Shown: positions 60,425 through 64,000 of the stretch, piece by piece
How positions within the stretch are numbered: the stretch's first letter is position 1
How the letters are laid out: every line of letters begins with the position of its first letter
NCBI RefSeq assembly: GCF_042652965.1
Contig: NZ_JBHSHL010000007.1
Coordinates: forward strand, 39,710 to 103,709
DNA length: 64,000 nt
Direction: 5' to 3'
From: Filifactor villosus
Lineage (GTDB): Bacteria > Bacillota > Clostridia > Peptostreptococcales > Filifactoraceae
The notes under the pieces: model-generated
Databases searched by the model: none
Seen by the model: the letters and a program-made list of their open reading frames with translations, nothing else
What the model was told of the DNA's origin: nothing
Translations under genes and position numbers: made by a program

Positions 60425-61711
60425 ATGAACGAGTATTACAAACAGCTGATTGCTTATAGACGAAAGTTTCATCAAATCGCCGAGCTTGGTTTTTTGGAAA
60501 TGCAAACCACTATCGAGCTACTTAAGATTGTGCGCAAGCTCCATGTAGAGATCCGTTATGGCCGAAGCATCCACGGACATCGAGACGGTCTTCCTCCCGC
60601 AACCGTGATGCAGGCCCACGCTAAGACCCTCGACTTGGAAGGCGTTGACTTTGATATCGAGGATATCAAAAAAGGATACACCGGCCTTATCCTGGACATT
60701 GACACCGGAAGGGAGGGACCCAAGATCTGCTTTCGCTTTGACATCGATGCCCTACCCATCCGAGAAACCAGTGATCCTTCCCACCTTCCCAACCAATTGG
60801 AGTTCCGTTCTCAAAACGAAGGAAACTGCCATGCCTGTGCCCATGACGGGCATATTTCTCTGGGTTTGGTGCTTGCTCAATATCTCTGTGACCATAGAGA
60901 AAGTCTGGTCGGGAGCTATCGTATTATTTTCCAACCTGCGGAGGAAGGAGTCCACGGCGGAAAATCTATGACGGAAAAAGGCTGTGTCGATGAAGTAACC
61001 TATATGGTAGGCTCTCATATCGGTCTCAACGAAAAAAGCAATACGGTCGGCGTAGGGACCGAAGGGTTTTTGTCGAGCAAAAAATTTGATGTCACCTACT
61101 GGGGACGTTCCGCACACTCCGCCAACAATCCCGAATACGGAAGAAACGCTCTCTTGGGTGCCGCAAGTCTCTGTCTGAATCTGAACGGCCTGATCCAATA
61201 CAGCAGTTCAAATACCAAACTCAACATTGGCTACTTGAATGCGGGAAACACAAGAAACATCATAGCTCAAGACAGCTTCCTTCAAGGCGAGATCCGTGCG
61301 GACCACTACACCACCTTGAAAGATCTCTGGTACAAGGTCGTTCATGCCGTACAGGGAAGCGCCTTGACCTACGGTCTCCAATACCGTATCGATGAAGTGG
61401 GCGAAGCGATCGACTTCAAAACCGAACATCCCGACTTTGTCGATCTTATGAACAAAAAACTCAAGGACAGAGGATTTCAAACCAACCTCCGTCCCAGACT
61501 GACCGGCTCGGAGGATGTGACCTACATGCTGCGTCGTGTGGAAGAACAGGGCGGAAAGAGCATCCACTTTCTTCTCGGTACGAAGTTGAAAGCCCCTCAT
61601 CACAACGAGGGTTTTGACTTTGACGAAAACGTTCTCCCGCTGGGATTAAACTTGTTTATCGAGGTCATCTCCATCTTGGTCGAAGATCATCAAAAAACTT
61701 GTACCCGATAG
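60425..61711 (+). CDS. M20-family amidohydrolase, AbgA-like
   Basis: 428 aa, cytosolic. M20D metal-ligand regions: FRFDIDALPI, NCHACAHDGHISLGL (Cys and His ligands), FQPAEEGVHGGKSMTEKG (Glu pair), VGSHIGLNEKSNT and the closing LLGTKLKAPHHNEGFDFDENVL. The insertion IRYGRSIHGHRDGLPPATVMQAHAKTL after the N-terminus is typical of aminobenzoyl-glutamate utilisation protein A rather than simple hippurate hydrolases. Probably cleaves an N-acyl or p-aminobenzoyl amino acid. The start follows GAGGTTAT. No abgB or transporter partner is next to it. Confidence 0.88.
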   Translation: MNEYYKQLIAYRRKFHQIAELGFLEMQTTIELLKIVRKLHVEIRYGRSIHGHRDGLPPATVMQAHAKTLDLEGVDFDIEDIKKGYTGLILDIDTGREGPKICFRFDIDALPIRETSDPSHLPNQLEFRSQNEGNCHACAHDGHISLGLVLAQYLCDHRESLVGSYRIIFQPAEEGVHGGKSMTEKGCVDEVTYMVGSHIGLNEKSNTVGVGTEGFLSSKKFDVTYWGRSAHSANNPEYGRNALLGAASLCLNLNGLIQYSSSNTKLNIGYLNAGNTRNIIAQDSFLQGEIRADHYTTLKDLWYKVVHAVQGSALTYGLQYRIDEVGEAIDFKTEHPDFVDLMNKKLKDRGFQTNLRPRLTGSEDVTYMLRRVEEQGGKSIHFLLGTKLKAPHHNEGFDFDENVLPLGLNLFIEVISILVEDHQKTCTR

Positions 61712-62112
61712 AGGTCTTATATCCTTTAAGAAGCTTGCCGACAAAGAGTATGACAACACTCTTTGCAGAGTATACAATCGATCCGGTATTTCAGACATCC
61801 TCATCGTTTCTGAGAGCAAGGTTTTGACCGGATAACAGCACCGGCCTGGAGCTCAAAGCAAACGGCGGGCTCTATCCTTTTTTATTTAAGTTCAATTTAT
61901 GTGTTTTTTGTGTATTTTTTGTGGTAAAATAATCTTTAGTCGAGTTGTTGTACAGAGAATCTAGAGAGCGTTCGTAGCATTTCTATATCCGTTTTCAAAA
62001 AGGAACTTATAACAAATGTTCTATCCTTCTTGAATCTCTGGTTACGACTATTCTTACAGGAGTTGTTTTGCCCTTTGTAACCATTTTTCAAATCCAGAAA
62101 GGAGTCTTGTTT
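61712..62112. other. 401-bp gap with hairpin and SLH-CAP promoter
   Basis: A hairpin (CAAAGAGT 61742-61749 with ACTCTTTG 61758-61765) could end the AbgA-like transcript. The promoter candidate lies at 61925-61930. The 170-nt leader that follows can pair GTCG...CAGAGA (from 61938) with TCTCTG...CGAC (to 62050), a possible leader fold or worn repeat. Confidence 0.4.
61925..61930 (+). promoter_or_regulatory. Extended -10 promoter of the SLH-CAP gene
   Basis: GTGTATTTTTTGTGG followed by TAAAAT, nearly the same as the sequence upstream of the COG2056 transporter gene. No clear -35. Confidence 0.4.
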
Positions 62113-63180
62113 ATGAAGAAAAAGTTAACAGTTTTTTTGGCAGTTTTGATGATGATGACATCTCTCCAAACTGCATGGGCCACAGGTTTGTCCAGAACAC
62201 AGAAGGTTCAATACCTGTTGTCTCAGGGATGGATCTCAGGAAGGTCTGACGGAGACCTGTCATTAAACTCCTCTATCACCAGAGCGGAGGCCGTCAAGGT
62301 TATTATGTCGATGCTCGGTCTCGATAAGGATGCCGGAAAAAACAACCTGAAAAAATCGAGTTTTTCGGATGTTCCCGTGAAACATTGGGCCAACGGTTAT
62401 ATTGTTGAAGCCGTAAGAAGAGGTATCATCTCCGGCTACGACAACGGAACCTTCCGTCCCGAAGGAAAGATCACCTATGCCGAGATCATCTCTGTTCTCG
62501 CCGCTTTGCATCCCGAAGAAAACAAGGTCAAAGCAAGCGGACACTGGGCGGAATCTGCCATCAGTTTTGCAAGAAGTAAAAACATCCTCGACGGTGTCAG
62601 CTTAACCCGTTATAACTACGACGAAAGTGCAAAACGCGGAGCTGTTTTTGAGATGATCTACAATCTCTCGACCGTTCTCTCCTCGGGTTCAAACAGGATC
62701 AAGTCCCATGTGTTCGATGGACAGGAGAATAAAGTTTCTACCTATACCTTCCTCGGCGAAAACGGTTCTGTCGTCACCGTTGAAGGTCAGGTGATCGATC
62801 TCGAGGAACAAATGCTGCCTCTTATTAACAACTTGAGAGAACAAAACGGACTTGCTCCCCTCGAAAAAGCAAACGACGATATCTCCCGTTATGCAAAACT
62901 GAGAGCGGCAGAGCTTTCTTTCAGCTTCTCAAGAGTTCGTCCCAATGGACAAAACGCACTTTCCGATTCCGTCTTCGACAGCTATTTTGCATTTGAAGAG
63001 AACATTGCGGCAGGCTCAGCGGATTCAAAGGCTGCATTCAATCAATGGGCAAACTCTCCTTCCCATAAGAGCATCATCCTTAACGAATCGTTTAAGCATG
63101 TTTCCGTCAAACTCTTCCGTTCCACCAAGAAAGACAACAAATATAACGGAATGTACTATGTACAAATCTTTACAAATTAA
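62113..63180 (+). CDS. SLH-anchored CAP-domain surface protein
   Basis: About 355 aa with a signal peptide (KKKLTVFLAVLMMM, cleavage near AWA). Two to three SLH domains fill the first half: ISGRSDGDLSLNSSITRAEAVKVIM, then FSDVPVKHWANGYIVEAVRRGIISGYDNGTFRPEGKITYAE, then a third around HWAESAISFARSKN. The C-terminal 120 residues are a CAP/SCP-PR1 domain (LPLINNLREQNGLAPLEK to YYVQIF). The usual first histidine of F-S-H-x-R-P-(D/N)-G is Arg (FSRVRPNG), while the second, in SPSHKS, is kept. Surface-attached, function unknown. The start at 62113 follows AAAGGAGTCTTGTTT; an earlier frame start at 62068 is unsupported. Confidence 0.9.
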   Translation: MKKKLTVFLAVLMMMTSLQTAWATGLSRTQKVQYLLSQGWISGRSDGDLSLNSSITRAEAVKVIMSMLGLDKDAGKNNLKKSSFSDVPVKHWANGYIVEAVRRGIISGYDNGTFRPEGKITYAEIISVLAALHPEENKVKASGHWAESAISFARSKNILDGVSLTRYNYDESAKRGAVFEMIYNLSTVLSSGSNRIKSHVFDGQENKVSTYTFLGENGSVVTVEGQVIDLEEQMLPLINNLREQNGLAPLEKANDDISRYAKLRAAELSFSFSRVRPNGQNALSDSVFDSYFAFEENIAAGSADSKAAFNQWANSPSHKSIILNESFKHVSVKLFRSTKKDNKYNGMYYVQIFTN

Positions 63181-63191
63181 TAGAACTCTAA

Positions 63192-63299
63192 GACTATTAT
63201 CCATTTGAATCATTGATGACAACGACTTGTGCTCCACGGGATAGAAGAACTTTCCGTAGTGACAAAAACGATATAACAACATTGTACCGGATAATGGTG
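63192..63299 (-). repeat. Degenerate family A repeat
   Basis: In reverse register, ACTATTATCCATTTGAATC, then GGGATAGAAG and ACATTGTACCGGATAATGGTGT follow the family A order with eroded ends. Confidence 0.4.
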
Positions 63300-63316
63300 T
63301 AAATACAGATATACAT

Positions 63317-63356
63317 CAAACAGAGGAGGGCGGATATATCCGCCTTCCTCTGTTTG
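63317..63356 (+). terminator. Long hairpin after the SLH-CAP gene
   Basis: CAAACAGAGGA-GGCGGA pairs with TCCGCC-TCCTCTGTTTG around a short ATAT loop (one internal mismatch), 17-18 bp. It lies about 135 nt past the stop. No long T-run. Confidence 0.55.
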
Positions 63357-63421
63357 TTATCATTACCTGTCCGAAGCATTGGTATCAAGGCCCTTTATTC
63401 TACGGATCACATTATCTATTA

Positions 63422-63535
63422 ATACTATTCTCCAATAGAAGTATGGATATATCTGTTTTTCAACCCACGAAAAATCAGTTTATCTTCTATGGGTCACAAA
63501 TTGTTTATATCTATAATTCAAAGGAAGAATAGTAT
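63422..63535 (+). repeat. MITE-like repeat, family A copy
   Basis: Ends ATACTATTCTCCAATAG and AAGGAAGAATAGTAT; 114 bp, nearly identical to the copy at 13923-14036 nearly 50 kb away. Confidence 0.82.
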
Positions 63536-63635
63536 AAAATCTACAGGTTGAATACTTTGAACTTTCACCCTTTATTTTCGGTAATAATATTTCCTTACAC
63601 TTGTCGTTTTAAGAGGAGAACAGCATATTTTGTAC
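63536..63635 (+). repeat. Degenerate family B repeat
   Basis: ACAGGTTGAAT, a TTTTCGGTAATAATAT block, and TTTTAAGAGGAGAACAGCAT align with the outer family B element near 10.7-10.97 kb. It is sandwiched between two family A copies. Confidence 0.55.
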
Positions 63636-63668
63636 CCGAGGATATCAATACACTTTCCTCAAGGACTT

Positions 63669-63781
63669 ATACTATTCTTCGATAGAAGTATGGTTATATC
63701 TGTTTTGCAAGCACGAAAATTCGTTTTCTCTTCTACGGAGTGCAAATCGTTGATATCCACCATTTAAAGGAATAATCGTAT
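63669..63781 (+). repeat. MITE-like repeat, family A copy
   Basis: Ends ATACTATTCTTCGATAG and AAAGGAATAATCGTAT; interior TATGGTTATATCTGTTTT. 113 bp. Confidence 0.78.
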
Positions 63782-63838
63782 TATCTTCTACAGAGTGAAA
63801 AGTGTCGCAATTATTTTTCGAAAATTTTTTGCACAAAA

Positions 63839-63864
63839 AAGACAGAGCATCTCTGCCCTGTCTT
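63839..63864 (-). terminator. Terminator of tuf
   Basis: Minus strand AAGACAGGGCA-GAGA-TGCTCTGTCTT stem (one G-T pair) followed by TTTTTTG, 20 nt past the tuf stop. Confidence 0.85.
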
Positions 63865-63884
63865 CTTCCACATCTTCCGATGTC

Positions 63885-64000
63885 TTATTCGATAATCTTA
63901 TCTACGACTCCCGCTCCTACGGTTCTTCCACCTTCGCGGATCGCAAATCTCAATCCTTCTTCACAAGCGATCTTTGTGATCAACTCTACCGTCATTACTA
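63885..64000 (-). CDS. tuf: Elongation factor Tu, C-terminal end (partial)
   Basis: The last 38 or so residues of EF-Tu, cut by the window edge: VELITKIACEEGLRFAIREG followed by GRTVGAGVV and the final DKIIE before TAA. This is the highly conserved end of domain III. Minus strand, with its own terminator. Confidence 0.95.
   Translation of the reverse strand, partial: VMTVELITKIACEEGLRFAIREGGRTVGAGVVDKIIE

Larger units (their letters stand above)
63181..63884. other. 704-bp repeat cluster between the SLH-CAP gene and tuf
   Basis: No gene. From left to right: degenerate family A (63192-63299), a strong hairpin terminator (63317-63356), full family A (63422-63535), a degenerate family B copy (63536-63635), full family A (63669-63781) and the tuf terminator (63839-63864). 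Confidence 0.6.

Overview
The window looks like the chromosome of an anaerobic, amino-acid-fermenting member of the Clostridia (Bacillota) with an S-layer-type surface. The basis is AGGAGG-like ribosome binding sites, proteins with three SLH domains, a four-subunit 2-oxoacid:ferredoxin oxidoreductase beside a CoA-transferase, a Clostridia-like EF-Tu C-terminus at the right edge, and moderate GC by eye. The species is not identified. Nearly every gene is on the minus strand. Only five clear genes are on the plus strand: an MBL lipoprotein, a COG2056 transporter, an asparaginase, an AbgA-like hydrolase and an SLH-CAP protein.

Layout. 0-4.5 kb: DUF2156 protein, Eis-like acetyltransferase, ComEC without its hydrolase domain, and holA, all overlapping or tightly packed. 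A stand-alone ComEC-type metallohydrolase lipoprotein follows at 5.1-6.0 kb. 6.3-13.3 kb: a complete ECF transporter (S, fused A-A', T) with a membrane-anchored DUF4430 protein and an SLH-anchored alpha/alpha-toroid protein. Together they resemble a transcobalamin split into two polypeptides. 14.1-38.1 kb: a large surface-polysaccharide locus with a Wzz/BY-kinase-like protein, initiating sugar transferase, UDP-GlcA and UDP-GalA synthesis, TagA-type and several GT4/GT2 transferases, Wzy, Wzx, an ATP-grasp protein and the complete GDP-L-fucose pathway. 38.6-46.4 kb: PanE-like reductase, two flavoproteins, a GDSL esterase, a four-TM Lit/DUF1461-like domain fused to a YgjP-type zinc peptidase, a GNAT and a dicarboxylate/amino-acid symporter. 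46.9-50.7 kb: transporter, small lipoprotein, asparaginase. 51-58.7 kb: an ABC-2 exporter and the VOR/CoA-transferase fermentation operon. 59-64 kb: B3/B4 protein, AbgA-like hydrolase, SLH-CAP protein and the end of tuf.

The intergenic spaces carry many copies of a roughly 113-bp element (family A) with imperfect terminal inverted repeats starting ATACTATTCT. A second family (B) has the same termini, and one copy is nested inside another. A third, shorter family (C) is about 70 bp. Families A and B behave like non-autonomous MITEs. No transposase gene was seen in the window.

How the genes fit together: the surface-glycan locus, the SLH proteins and the putative vitamin-capture proteins build the cell surface. 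The ECF transporter would import what the surface proteins bind. Asparaginase, the symporter, VOR and the CoA-transferase fit amino-acid catabolism. All functions are inferred from sequence reading; no searches were run.
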